Positions 44,446 to 53,749 of a stretch of DNA of 64,000 nt are shown in pieces. The DNA comes from Blautia sp. MSJ-19 (GTDB lineage Bacteria > Bacillota > Clostridia > Lachnospirales > Lachnospiraceae). Each line of letters opens with the position of its first letter. Position 1 is the first letter of the stretch. Both the position numbers and the translations under genes were made by a program. The notes beneath the pieces were generated by a model. It searched no databases, was not told the DNA's origin, and worked only from the letters and a program-made list of their open reading frames with translations. The stretch covers positions 1 to 64,000 of the forward strand of contig NZ_JAHLQA010000027.1 of the NCBI RefSeq assembly GCF_018918125.1, in the 5' to 3' direction.

Positions 44446-45840
44446 TCAGCCCGCCAGATGAAGAATCTGAATCAGAAGAATCCAACTCAGCCCATAATAG
44501 GAAATAACTGCAACAAGGTCATTGACGGTTGTGATCAACGGTCCGGAAGCAACTGCCGGATCCACATGGATCTTCTTAAAAAACAATGGTATACAGGTTC
44601 CAACTGCACTGGAAATCAACATTGCCAGCAAAAGAGAGATTCCGATACATCCGGATACTGCATACGCAAACAACAGTGTTTTTCCTTTAATAAGCCAGAT
44701 ATAAACACCGATCAAAGCAAAAGACAAGGTACCAAGAACGCCACCATTACACAGTCCGATTCGCATTTCTTTCCATACCAGTTCCAGTTTCTGCTTTCCT
44801 GTAAGACTTTCATCCATCAGAACACGAATCGTAACCGCAAGTGACTGTGTACCAACATTTCCTGCCATGTCCAGGATCAAGGACTGGAAACACATGATGA
44901 TCGGCAGATGTGTGACCACTTTTTCAAATATTCCAACAACAGATGATACAACCATTCCCAGGCCAAGCAAAATAACCAACCACGGCATTCTTTTCTTGAC
45001 GCTTTCTTTAAGTGGTTCTCTGAGATCCTCTTCTGCTGTCAAACCGGCCAGTTTCGCATAATCCTCTCCCATTTCATCATCTACAAGATCTACGATGTTG
45101 GCTGATGTGATCACTCCCAGAAGGCGATTATCATTATCCAGAACCGGAATGGAATCTTCAGAATAATCTTTCAGATCTTCAATACAATCATCGATCAGTT
45201 CTGTACCATATACATATGGATAAGACGTAACAATCAATTCCTCGAGTGCATGATCCTGTCTGGCAATGATCAGATCTTTCAGGTCAATCGCCCCATAAAA
45301 CTCATCAGAATTACTTACTACAAATATTGTAGATATATTATCATTTCTGGCAGCCTGTTCAACCAGCTCATTCATAGCTTCTTTTACGGTGATATTTTCA
45401 TGGATCACAATATAGTTTGTCGTCATGCGGCTTCCAATTTCATCCTCGTCAAAAGACATGACGATCTCAATATCATGACGTACATCATCATCCAGCAGTT
45501 CTACCAGTATTTTTCTTTTAGAGCGGTCAAATTGCTGCAAAACATCGGATAACACGTTTGTTTCCATTTTAGATAATATGGCAGCCGCTTTTTTTACATC
45601 CATCTCTTCAAGATATTTTACAACATCCTCTTCTTCCGTGTATTCAAAGATATCTGACAAAGTATCCATATCCAGAATACGATACAACTTACAGCGTTCT
45701 GTCACAGAAAGCAGTTCCAGTACATCTGCAATGTCATTTTCATGGAAATCCTGCAGTCGTTTACAAAGCATTGCAGGAGAAGTATTGCTTTTCACAATAT
45801 CCAGAATTTCTTTGGAATAATCCTGTACTCTTTTTTCCAT
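44446..45840 (-). CDS. mgtE: Magnesium transporter MgtE
   Basis: A 464-residue MgtE. It has an N domain (about 15-135), two CBS domains (about 140-265: MTTNYIVIHENITVKEAM, SIPVLDNDNRLLGVI) and five membrane helices (about 290-464) with the pore sequence SLILDMAGNVGTQS. It is a Mg2+ channel closed by Mg2+ bound to the cytosolic domains. The start at 45840 follows AAAGGAG; a longer frame to 45966 lies in the leader. The mRNA has a leader of about 290 bases. Confidence 0.96.
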   Translation of the reverse strand: MEKRVQDYSKEILDIVKSNTSPAMLCKRLQDFHENDIADVLELLSVTERCKLYRILDMDTLSDIFEYTEEEDVVKYLEEMDVKKAAAILSKMETNVLSDVLQQFDRSKRKILVELLDDDVRHDIEIVMSFDEDEIGSRMTTNYIVIHENITVKEAMNELVEQAARNDNISTIFVVSNSDEFYGAIDLKDLIIARQDHALEELIVTSYPYVYGTELIDDCIEDLKDYSEDSIPVLDNDNRLLGVITSANIVDLVDDEMGEDYAKLAGLTAEEDLREPLKESVKKRMPWLVILLGLGMVVSSVVGIFEKVVTHLPIIMCFQSLILDMAGNVGTQSLAVTIRVLMDESLTGKQKLELVWKEMRIGLCNGGVLGTLSFALIGVYIWLIKGKTLLFAYAVSGCIGISLLLAMLISSAVGTCIPLFFKKIHVDPAVASGPLITTVNDLVAVISYYGLSWILLIQILHLAG

Positions 45841-46138
45841 CCTGATTTCTCCTTTTCTTCTGTATATCTGCAAAACTGCACACCAAAAAAAGGCATGCCT
45901 TTTTACAGAACATGTCAAATATTTGATTGTAAATAAATTGTGTTCAGGGATACTTGTACAGGACAAAAGAGTAATCAGATCAGTTTATAGAAAAACAGAC
46001 AATTAAAAACAGAATGTGAAACTATGCTCACAGACCGTTCTGATCTTCCATCCTGTATTACAACTTCGCCCGTGAGAATCACAATTATCCATTCTGTTCA
46101 CCTGCCTTTACGAAAATAATAATCTTTTTGACGTTCAC
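45841..46138 (-). promoter_or_regulatory. Long 5' leader of mgtE, possible control region
   Basis: From the predicted start near 46132 to the mgtE ATG there are about 290 bases. They hold a 29-codon ORF (46092-46003) with a ribosome binding site, and AAAAAGG-CATG-CCTTTTT followed by T (45904-45885), a small terminator-like hairpin 45 bases before mgtE. Magnesium transporter leaders are often regulatory. The M-box core sequence is not present, so control by leader translation or another sensor is a possibility. Confidence 0.5.
46003..46092 (-). CDS. 29-residue upstream ORF in the mgtE leader
   Basis: ATG at 46092 follows AGGCAGGTG at 8 bases and ends at TAA. The peptide (MDNCDSHGRSC..., ending FTFCF) is cysteine-rich, with no membrane helix. 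It could be a leader peptide whose translation controls the downstream hairpin, or chance. Confidence 0.35.
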   Translation of the reverse strand: MDNCDSHGRSCNTGWKIRTVCEHSFTFCF

Positions 46139-46167
46139 ATTATAACTTTAGTCTGTTTAAAAGTCAA
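46139..46167 (-). promoter_or_regulatory. Promoter of mgtE
   Basis: On the - strand TTGACT (46167-46162), 17-base spacer, TATAAT (46144-46139): near consensus. Confidence 0.8.
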
Positions 46168-46214
46168 CGTAATTTTCAGGAAATCCTCATTTGTGCAATA
46201 TAGAAGTCTTATTT

Positions 46215-46253
46215 CACAAAAAATGGGATTCTGTCCCCCAACAGAATCCCATT
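46215..46253 (-). terminator. Terminator of the P-loop protein gene
   Basis: AATGGGATTCTG (46222-46233) pairs with CAGAATCCCATT (46242-46253). On the - strand a T-run follows. Confidence 0.8.
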
Positions 46254-46311
46254 GAATTTCCCCATCATATGTAAGTCGTCTAAAAAGACTGATCCCGAAA
46301 TTCTTTTTTAC

Positions 46312-46731
46312 TTATAAAGCAGTAATGATCTTAGCCTGTAATGCTTCTGGAATTTCTTCTTTGTCCAGAGACATGCTGACTACAAATTTCACTCCAAATT
46401 TTTCGCCAACCGCATCTAACTGTTCAAGTGCATTCGTCACATCCTGGCCTTCCAGTTTTGCTGTTGTCAGGAAACTGTCCAGATAAACCTGCTCAAGGTC
46501 ATGATCCTGAGAAATAATACCGCAAACAAAACCAACAAATTCATCTGCATTCTTGATTGGATATCCAGATACATCAATCAGACGAACCTTGTTATTTAAT
46601 TCATACATGTGTTTTGTGCTCTTGTCTAAGTAAACAATGCTGCCATTTGCTTCTTTAATTGCGCCGTTCACTTTGTCTAACAGTACTTTTGTCTTGCCTT
46701 TGCCTTTCTTTCCTACGATCAGTTCAACCAT
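46312..46731 (-). CDS. Small P-loop ATP-binding protein, unknown role
   Basis: A 139-residue protein with a Walker A-like GKKGKGKTKVL near residues 7-17 and a Walker B-like VYLDSFL near 80-86. It is one small ATPase-like domain. Homologues are often named 'twitching motility protein PilT', but it lacks the PilT size and boxes and there are no pilus genes here. The start at 46731 follows AAGGAGG; a longer frame to 46752 starts inside that site. It is monocistronic. Confidence 0.75.
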   Translation of the reverse strand: MVELIVGKKGKGKTKVLLDKVNGAIKEANGSIVYLDKSTKHMYELNNKVRLIDVSGYPIKNADEFVGFVCGIISQDHDLEQVYLDSFLTTAKLEGQDVTNALEQLDAVGEKFGVKFVVSMSLDKEEIPEALQAKIITAL

Positions 46732-46797
46732 CCTGTTTTCCTCCTTAGACACAATATAATATTAATTTTGAACAAAAACGATAATTAATATGTTTGT

Positions 46798-46826
46798 ATT
46801 ATAGTGCATTTTACTATAAAATTCAA
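46798..46826 (-). promoter_or_regulatory. Promoter of the P-loop protein gene
   Basis: On the - strand TTGAAT (46826-46821), 17-base spacer, TATAAT (46803-46798). Confidence 0.75.
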
Positions 46827-46875
46827 GTGAAATTCTGAATTTTTGTAAAAATTTCCATATATCCCGTAAAGCAAT

Positions 46876-46921
46876 AAAAAAGATCTTCAAGAAACAGTTC
46901 CCCGCTTTTGAAGATCTTTTT
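46876..46921 (-). terminator. Terminator closing the shape/division block
   Basis: AAAAAGATCTTCAA (46877-46890) pairs with TTGAAGATCTTTTT (46908-46921). It lies after the dacA stop, with A-run and T-run flanks. Confidence 0.85.
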
Positions 46922-46943
46922 ATTGATTCGTTGTTCTTTTTGC

Positions 46944-48011
46944 TTACGACTCTGTGCCAGTATTGATATGATTTAACAAAGAAGTCATCTGCTGATACAA
47001 AAGTTCTTTGCTGGACGCCCCCATGACAATAGAAATATACGGGGAACCATACGAATTCTGACTGAGCAGTGCCAGACAGTTTCCTGCACTGCTGGTAGTT
47101 CCTGTTTTACCACCAAGAATTGTCACACCTTTCGGTGTATTAGCCTCTCCAGTCAGATAATGATCCGTTGCTGTCAGTGCTACACTTTCTTCAGAACCGT
47201 CACTGTGCTTGAATGTGACTGTATAACTCGGAAGCTGCGTAATCTCCGTAAATTCCGGATAATTCAGAGCTTCCTTCAGCATCAGATAAATGTCGTAAGG
47301 AGTCGTGTAATGATTTTCGTCCTGCAGACCATGCGGATTAGTAAAATGTGTACCTGTACATCCCAACTGTGCCGCATATTCATTCATCATTGCTACAAAA
47401 TTTTCTGTCGACCCACCTACATGTGTTGCAATTGCAGAAGCCGCATCATTCCCGGAATAAACAAGAAGACAATGTACCAGCTGATCCATTGTAACCTGAT
47501 CTCCCTCCTGAAAGCCTACCACCTGAGAACCCTCTTCCAATGTGATATTTTCCTGTGAGATCGTTACAACATCGTCCATATTACTGTTTTTGAAAGCAAG
47601 AAGTGCCGTTATAATCTTTGTAATACTTGCCGGATATACTCTGTCATATGCACCCTTTGCATATAAAACAGACTGATCTTTCAGATCTAAAAGCACCCCT
47701 TCCTGACCCTGTTCCAGGGAAACCGTATCCAATTCCTGATCACCGGATACCACACACAGATCTGCGGCAAAAGCCTTTGCTCTCTGCCCGTTTCCTGTCA
47801 GATTCTGATGCTGAAATTCTCTGCTGATACTGTATGCCTGCACCGGTTCAGATCCAAGTCCGCCACGCAGCACATAAAAGAGACCGCCAGCTCCAGCTGT
47901 CAAAAGCACTAACAGCCCCAGCAGAAGGATTGTTGCCTTTACACGTTTTTGCCGCATTCTGCGCATTTTTGCAGATTGTTTCCGCCGTTTTGCACTTTGT
48001 CGTTTTGTCAT
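46944..48011 (-). CDS. D-alanyl-D-alanine carboxypeptidase (S11)
   Basis: A 355-residue low-molecular-weight PBP. It has a very basic N-terminus, one membrane helix (about 25-48) and an outside serine peptidase domain. Motifs are SITK (YPASITKIITA), SGN (VYSGNDAASA) and KTG (GGKTGTTSSAGN). It trims the terminal D-Ala from peptidoglycan stem peptides. It has no C-terminal amphipathic anchor, so the N-terminal helix holds it. It overlaps rodA by four bases (ATGA), which ties it to cell elongation. Confidence 0.93.
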   Translation of the reverse strand: MTKRQSAKRRKQSAKMRRMRQKRVKATILLLGLLVLLTAGAGGLFYVLRGGLGSEPVQAYSISREFQHQNLTGNGQRAKAFAADLCVVSGDQELDTVSLEQGQEGVLLDLKDQSVLYAKGAYDRVYPASITKIITALLAFKNSNMDDVVTISQENITLEEGSQVVGFQEGDQVTMDQLVHCLLVYSGNDAASAIATHVGGSTENFVAMMNEYAAQLGCTGTHFTNPHGLQDENHYTTPYDIYLMLKEALNYPEFTEITQLPSYTVTFKHSDGSEESVALTATDHYLTGEANTPKGVTILGGKTGTTSSAGNCLALLSQNSYGSPYISIVMGASSKELLYQQMTSLLNHINTGTES

Positions 48012-49168
48012 AAGTAATCCTCTTTCTTATCAATTGCCCGCTTACGTATTTCTTTATTATATGCACTGCTTTGCAATCCAACATTCAGCACAAGACCCAT
48101 TCCTATGTAAAGACTGATCAGTGAAGTCAGTCCATAACTGACAAAAGGAAGCGGTGTACCGGTATTCGGCGCAATTCCTGTCGCTACGCAGATATTCAGA
48201 AAACTCTGCAACGATATGACACTGGCCATTCCACAACAGATAATCTTTCCAGAAAGGTCTTTGGCCCGCAGGCTCATCCGCATGCATTCAATCGAGATTG
48301 CCAGTAGCAGTAATACTATGGTACAGCAGCCCATAAAACCATATTCCTCTCCGGCAACTGCAAAAATAAAGTCTGTCTGATTTTCAGATACAAAATTACC
48401 ATCATTTACAGATGCAACTTCTTTGTTCCCCGAAAGTTTTTTGCCCGTCAGCTCACCTGATGCAATCGCTGTTTTGGAATTATTCTGCTGTTCAATATCC
48501 TCACTGTATTCATCATTTTCCGGATACAGGAATGCCATAATACGTTTTCGCTGGTAATCTTTAATAAGTTTCTGATCCGGCTGCACAACGATGGATACAA
48601 AAATAATTACTAACGGTACAATGATCAAAAACATACCACCTATGATCTTATAGCTCAGTCCTGCTATATAGATCAAAATACAAAATACCGCAAGCAACAT
48701 AAGTGTATTCTTCATATCCGGCTGTTGATAGATCAAAAACAACGGAATCGCAAGAAGCACTACAGATTTTGCCAGCGTACGGAATGTATTCAGATCTTCT
48801 TCATGATCCATAAAAAATCTGGCAAAAAACAATATAATAATAATTTTTGAAAGCTCTGTAGGCTGAAAACGAATAAAACCAAAATCAATCCAACGCGCAG
48901 CACCATTTGCAGAATCACCAAACAGGCGCACGATCAGGAGCAATACAATATTGGCCCCATACATGATCCACTGAAAATTTGATATCCATGAGTAATCCAT
49001 CAGTGACAGAATTACCATAATGATCAGTCCGACGATCACACCAGCCAGCTGCTTGGATCTCAGATCTTCTCTTGCACTTCCGACCAGCATAATACCGATC
49101 ACACTGATTGCAAGAAGAAAAATCACCAGTCTGAAATTGTAAAATCGTAATTTATACTGTTTAATCAT
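48008..49168 (-). CDS. rodA: RodA/FtsW/SpoVE peptidoglycan polymerase
   Basis: A 386-residue polytopic SEDS protein with about ten helices. The family sequence RWIDFGFIRFQPTELSKI, FSDENQTDFIFAVAGEEYGFMG-type loop and GTPLPFVSYGLTSLI are visible. As a SEDS glycosyltransferase it makes glycan strands with the class B PBP encoded upstream. The start at 49168 follows AAAGGA; it overlaps minE by four bases. Its place in the mre/min block supports RodA over FtsW. Confidence 0.94.
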   Translation of the reverse strand: MIKQYKLRFYNFRLVIFLLAISVIGIMLVGSAREDLRSKQLAGVIVGLIIMVILSLMDYSWISNFQWIMYGANIVLLLIVRLFGDSANGAARWIDFGFIRFQPTELSKIIIILFFARFFMDHEEDLNTFRTLAKSVVLLAIPLFLIYQQPDMKNTLMLLAVFCILIYIAGLSYKIIGGMFLIIVPLVIIFVSIVVQPDQKLIKDYQRKRIMAFLYPENDEYSEDIEQQNNSKTAIASGELTGKKLSGNKEVASVNDGNFVSENQTDFIFAVAGEEYGFMGCCTIVLLLLAISIECMRMSLRAKDLSGKIICCGMASVISLQSFLNICVATGIAPNTGTPLPFVSYGLTSLISLYIGMGLVLNVGLQSSAYNKEIRKRAIDKKEDYL

Positions 49169-49416
49169 TTTATCCTTTGTTCCTTTTTGGGGCATACGGG
49201 AATATCTGCATGAATCACCGGCGGTTCCTGCGTGATCCGCATTGTTACCTGCGATTCATTTACTGAAATATATTTTCGCACCGTATGGATCAAATCATTT
49301 TTTAGCATATTTATCATTTGCGGAGAGCAGTCGATCCGTTCAGAGATCAGCAGCAGTTTCATCCTCTTGCTTGCATACTCTGCGGACCGGCCTTTGATCT
49401 GTCTGAAAGCTTTCAC
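49165..49416 (-). CDS. minE: Cell division topological specificity factor MinE
   Basis: An 83-residue MinE. It has a basic N-terminal helix (MKAFRQIKGRSAEYASKRMKLLL), the MinD-contact strand KLLLISERIDCSPQ and the dimer domain MINMLKNDLIHTVRKYISV. MinE drives MinD off the membrane and makes Min oscillation possible. The start is GTG 49416 after GGAGG. It lies 37 bases after minD; minC is absent from the block. Confidence 0.9.
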   Translation of the reverse strand: MKAFRQIKGRSAEYASKRMKLLLISERIDCSPQMINMLKNDLIHTVRKYISVNESQVTMRITQEPPVIHADIPVCPKKEQRIK

Positions 49417-49453
49417 AGGAATACCCTCCTTTTAAAGAGATTCAGCACCTTTT

Positions 49454-50242
49454 TTACTTACGAAACAGCTCGCCCAATCTCTTTAACATACCTTTTTTTT
49501 GCTGTAATTTCATAAATGGTACCTCTTCGCCAAGAAGTCTTCGGCAAATATTTCGATACTCTTCTTCTGCCTGAGATTTCTGCCCTGAAAGAGGTTCACC
49601 CTGATTTGCGGCAATAACGATCTGTTCATCATCCAAAATTGTTCCCAGAAGATCTACCGCCAGAATTTCTGTCACATCATCTACCGACATCATATCACCT
49701 CTGGCGATCATTTCCGGGCGCAGCCGATTGATAATCAGATGGATATCTCTTAATTCCGCAGCTTCCAGAAGTCCAATGATACGATCTGCATCACGGATAG
49801 CAGAAACTTCCGGCGTAGTCACAACGATTGCTTTATCTGCACCTGCAATTGCATTTCGAAATCCCTGCTCAATACCCGCCGGACAATCAAGGAGGATATA
49901 ATCAAATTCTTCTCTAAGTTCGTCTGTAAGCTTGATCATCTGTTCCGGAGAAACTGCAGACTTGTCCTTTGTCTGTGCAGATGGTAAAAGAAACAGATCC
50001 GGGTATCTCCGGTCCTTGATCAATGCCTGTTTCATTCTGCATCCACCATTGATCACATCGACCAGATTATAGACAATTCTGTTTTCCAATCCGAGGATCA
50101 CATCAAGATTACGAAGGCCTATATCTGTATCCACAACAACTGTTTTTTTGTTGAGCATCGCCAGCCCTGTTCCGATATTAGCAACTGTGGTCGTTTTTCC
50201 CACACCGCCCTTTCCGGATGTTACTACAATGACTTCTCCCAT
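49454..50242 (-). CDS. minD: Septum site-determining ATPase MinD
   Basis: A 262-residue MinD. It has the deviant Walker A GKGGVGKTTTVAN near 9-21, DTDIGLRNLDV, ILLDCPAGIEQGF (Walker B) and a C-terminal amphipathic membrane-targeting helix (FMKLQQKKGMLKRLGELF). It is normally the membrane partner of MinC and MinE. The start at 50242 follows GAGGAGG. An 85-base gap with a small hairpin separates it from mrdA. Confidence 0.95.
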   Translation of the reverse strand: MGEVIVVTSGKGGVGKTTTVANIGTGLAMLNKKTVVVDTDIGLRNLDVILGLENRIVYNLVDVINGGCRMKQALIKDRRYPDLFLLPSAQTKDKSAVSPEQMIKLTDELREEFDYILLDCPAGIEQGFRNAIAGADKAIVVTTPEVSAIRDADRIIGLLEAAELRDIHLIINRLRPEMIARGDMMSVDDVTEILAVDLLGTILDDEQIVIAANQGEPLSGQKSQAEEEYRNICRRLLGEEVPFMKLQQKKGMLKRLGELFRK

Positions 50243-50327
50243 TTTTCTTTCCTCCTCAAAGATATTTCCAGGCTTCTGGTATTCTCTTAGGTATTTCTGT
50301 GTACCGTGCCGGAAGGCACAGCACACT

Positions 50328-53237
50328 TTAGTCGTTAGACGTATTACTGGTATCACTTGAGGCATAGCCGGTCAGAATGGTATCTTCATCTGCCAGATTG
50401 TAGATGTATTTCAGAATATCATTTGCTGTCAGGCAGGCATTTCCTGAAGAATATCCATTTGCAATTCTGACTGCAATCGAATATTCCGGCTCAGACGTTT
50501 CAGAAGACGTGGTGTATCCAATAAAAAGTCCGTGGTTCGGATGGTATATATCCAGCTCGGCTGTACCGGTCTTACCGGAAAGAGTCACTCCAAGTCCGTT
50601 GAACTGTTCATGTGTCTCAACTACCCGGCGCATACCGTCGTGAATATCATTCCATACATTATCAGGAACATCACTCATCTCATTCGCCACAGAAGAACCA
50701 TATTCCTTCAGTGTCTGACCCTGTGAATCTGTTACTTTATCCAGAAGAGACAGATTATAAACTGTCCCGGAAGTAGCAAGTGCTGTCGCATAACGTGCCA
50801 GCTGACTGGTAGTAAACAAATGATTACCCTGTCCGATGTAAGACGGAACCGCCTTACTGTCAGATACATGCGGTGTTGCCTCTGAAATTTCTATTCCTGT
50901 TTTCTGATCCAGATAAAATTCAGAAGCATATTTCTGCAGTTTTGTCAGACTGAGATTTTCTGAAAAGTCACCATTTTCGTTCTTGCCTGTAAGAAAACCA
51001 ACCATATTAAAGAAATAGTTACAGGACTGCTCGATCGCACCTGTAATTTCCAGAGAGCCATGTCCCTGTCTGTTCCAGCACCAGATTGATGGCGTAACGA
51101 GATCAAATTCACCTGTACAGTCAAAATAAGTCCCATCATCAATCACCCCTTCCATCATACCAGTAACCGCCGACAGAAGTTTCAGGGTAGATCCGGGTGC
51201 TGTTGTCTGTTGTGTCGCCTTATTAAAGAACGGACTGGATTTGTCCAGTGCAAGCTTTGTATAATAACTGGTATCCATATTATTACTGAGTCTGTTATTG
51301 TCATATCCAGGATACGATACACAGGCAAGCACTTTACCTGTCTTGACGTCTGTAATCACTGCTGAAGCAGAACACGGTGCCAGAGCAAGCTGTGCCGGCT
51401 CAATCTCCAGATTTGCAATCTTATTGATCATAAAATCATATGCAGACATTGATCCTGAAGCAAGATTTGCATATGAGTCATCTTCTTTTGACAGAACCCC
51501 CTGTTCATACAGGACCAGACAGATTTCCTGTCCTGATATCTGATCATTCATAAGAAGATATTTATAAAGAAGTTTTGAAAATCCTGTATCTGTTTTGAGA
51601 TAATCAATAATATACTCCGTCAGTGCCTGATAGATCTCTGCAGAATCAAGATACTCTCCTTTTGGCGAGATCACAGAAATATCAATCCAGTTCTGACTCG
51701 CCGCATAATTCAGATAATCTTTCAGACTGATACTCTGGTCATTTGCCCATGCCTGATAAGTGGCATCCGAAGTATCTACCGCATTTTTATTGATTACACC
51801 AAGTGTATCACGAAGTACGGTATCACAGATATAAGTCAGATATTCCTGAACCTCTGTACTTTCGTCTTTATAGGCAGCAGGATCTGAGCCTGTCAGTCTG
51901 TTAGTAATTGTATCAAAAACTTCCTGCTGCTTTTGTTGAAATTTGGCATAAAGTTTTTTTTCTGTATCTGACGCGTTATCTTCACTGAATTTCTCGATAT
52001 CTATTACACTGTTGGAGATCAGAGCATTGTATACATCGTAGATTGGAACGATAATCCTACTTGCATCGTTTTCTCCCTTGTAATCATATTCCTTCACAGC
52101 TTCGATTTTATTCAGCAGAATACCGGCAACCCTCTGTTTAAGAATCTGATAGATCGCACTCTGCCAGTCAGAATCTATAGACAGATATACATCATCTCCG
52201 GCAACCGGCTCTACCGTAGTATCTTCATCAATCTTCAGAACTTTTCCGAGGTTATCAACCGTTACGGTCTCCTGACCATCCGTTCCCTGAAGCTGCAGCT
52301 CCATATACTGTTCAATACCGGCTTTACCTACGATTGCATCATTGGAGTAATCTGGATTTTCTTTTTTGAGACTTTCCAGTTCTTCTGCGGAAGCACGTCC
52401 CGTATAACCCAGAAGCGGTCCCATACTTTCGTCGTCCACATACTGACGGACAGAATCCTCCAATACATCGATTCCCTGCAGTTCATTCTGATTCTCCATG
52501 ATGGCTGCAACGGTACTTTCACTTACATTTGTTGCAATCGTCACCGCCATATACTTCTGGAAACTGTTAGTGCTCAGTTCATAGCGCATGATTGCGATAC
52601 TCAGAACCTCCTGCCGGGTCAGCTCCTTTGGAAGTCCATATTTTTCCAGTTCCGCATCTGTATAGGCATCATCTCCATACAAAACAATGGAAAAGCCCTT
52701 ATTTCCGCTGAGATATTCCATCATATCTGCAGCAGTCGCAGCTTTTTCATCATCAGTCAGATCATCGATCAGTGCATGACCATAAATATCAGCCTTAAAA
52801 CGATTCAGTGTAAAGCCCGGATCCACATCAAACGTGTAATCACCATTTTTGTCAAGTTTAATATGGAAAGAATCCGATAAAGTATCTCCATTGTCTGACA
52901 GAATCTTTAAAACCTTGTATGCAACTCCATTCAATGTCAGATTCTTCTGTCTGGTCGTCTCATATGTTCCATTATCCTCAAAAGTAAGAGAATACGATAA
53001 CACATTGGAAGCGATCAGTTTATTATTTTTGTCATAAATATTTCCTCTGGTACTTTTCAGTACACGTGTTTTCGTTGTTCTTGTCTGAAACTCGTCAATA
53101 TAATTTTCTCCCTGAATGATCTGCAGATCAAACAACTGACGTATCAGCACAAATGCCATAAGAATAAAAACAAGCAGCAGTACTGTTGTTCTCTTTAACT
53201 GAATTTTTTTGAATATTCTTTTTATTTTAGTACCCAA
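50328..53237 (-). CDS. mrdA: Class B penicillin-binding protein 2 with a large insert
   Basis: A 969-residue PBP2. It has one membrane helix (about 17-36), a pedestal domain (about 50-330) and a transpeptidase domain with Ser683 in PGSTLK, SCN in EQSCNYFF and KTG in LSGKTGTAE. Between SIDSDWQSAIYQIL (about 352-370) and AVITDVKTGKVLACVSYPGYD (about 622-640), where normal PBP2 has a short link, there are about 250 extra mostly helical residues. This accounts for the length against the usual 630-700. It pairs with RodA for lateral wall synthesis. It overlaps mreD by 16 bases. Confidence 0.93.
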   Translation of the reverse strand: MGTKIKRIFKKIQLKRTTVLLLVFILMAFVLIRQLFDLQIIQGENYIDEFQTRTTKTRVLKSTRGNIYDKNNKLIASNVLSYSLTFEDNGTYETTRQKNLTLNGVAYKVLKILSDNGDTLSDSFHIKLDKNGDYTFDVDPGFTLNRFKADIYGHALIDDLTDDEKAATAADMMEYLSGNKGFSIVLYGDDAYTDAELEKYGLPKELTRQEVLSIAIMRYELSTNSFQKYMAVTIATNVSESTVAAIMENQNELQGIDVLEDSVRQYVDDESMGPLLGYTGRASAEELESLKKENPDYSNDAIVGKAGIEQYMELQLQGTDGQETVTVDNLGKVLKIDEDTTVEPVAGDDVYLSIDSDWQSAIYQILKQRVAGILLNKIEAVKEYDYKGENDASRIIVPIYDVYNALISNSVIDIEKFSEDNASDTEKKLYAKFQQKQQEVFDTITNRLTGSDPAAYKDESTEVQEYLTYICDTVLRDTLGVINKNAVDTSDATYQAWANDQSISLKDYLNYAASQNWIDISVISPKGEYLDSAEIYQALTEYIIDYLKTDTGFSKLLYKYLLMNDQISGQEICLVLYEQGVLSKEDDSYANLASGSMSAYDFMINKIANLEIEPAQLALAPCSASAVITDVKTGKVLACVSYPGYDNNRLSNNMDTSYYTKLALDKSSPFFNKATQQTTAPGSTLKLLSAVTGMMEGVIDDGTYFDCTGEFDLVTPSIWCWNRQGHGSLEITGAIEQSCNYFFNMVGFLTGKNENGDFSENLSLTKLQKYASEFYLDQKTGIEISEATPHVSDSKAVPSYIGQGNHLFTTSQLARYATALATSGTVYNLSLLDKVTDSQGQTLKEYGSSVANEMSDVPDNVWNDIHDGMRRVVETHEQFNGLGVTLSGKTGTAELDIYHPNHGLFIGYTTSSETSEPEYSIAVRIANGYSSGNACLTANDILKYIYNLADEDTILTGYASSDTSNTSND

Positions 53238-53749
53238 ATAGACTCACTTTCTTTCCTGGTTGGACTCATGAAATGATAATTGATATAACGGAAGACTCTG
53301 TATACAAACATAGTCAGAAATACTGTATAAACTACTTCCGGTATGATGATCCGTGTAAAATAAGTCGTCAGCCCCAGCCTTCCCCGCAAAAGGAACTGAA
53401 GTCCGTAGACCGCCAGATTGTAAAGAAGATCCGCAGCTGCAACAAGCGCCATTGGAACTTTGATATCATCATCATAATAGATTCGAAATGCATAGCCGCT
53501 GCAAAAACCAGCATACATATAGATCAACGCATAAAATCCGAATAATGAACCATAGAACAGGTCCACCAGAAGGCCACAGAAAAATCCCGTCCATAATCCA
53601 CTTTTGCGCCCCCGCATCAATCCCATGGAAACACAAAGAATCAGCAGGAGATTCGGCGTAATGGATCCAATTGAAATAAAATGCAGTACAGTCGACTGCA
53701 TCAGAAAACAGACAACGATCGTAAAAAACAGAACGATCTTACTCTTCAT
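53222..53749 (-). CDS. mreD: Rod shape-determining protein MreD
   Basis: A 175-residue membrane protein with five to six helices (start MKSKIVLFFTIVVCFLMQSTVLHF, then NLLLILCVSMGLMRGRKSGLWTGFFCGLLVDLFYGS). Size and layout are those of MreD, part of the elongasome. Its start overlaps the mreC stop. Confidence 0.9.
   Translation of the reverse strand: MKSKIVLFFTIVVCFLMQSTVLHFISIGSITPNLLLILCVSMGLMRGRKSGLWTGFFCGLLVDLFYGSLFGFYALIYMYAGFCSGYAFRIYYDDDIKVPMALVAAADLLYNLAVYGLQFLLRGRLGLTTYFTRIIIPEVVYTVFLTMFVYRVFRYINYHFMSPTRKESESIWVLK

Noticed and set aside
45841-46138. M-box (ykoK) magnesium riboswitch in the mgtE leader
   Set aside because: The conserved M-box core (GTTAGGTGAGGCTCC-like and later blocks) is not seen; only a short GGTGA match occurs.
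50243-50327. Terminator between mrdA and minD
   Set aside because: The GTGCC/GGCAC hairpin has a short stem and no T-run, so it is unlikely to end transcription.
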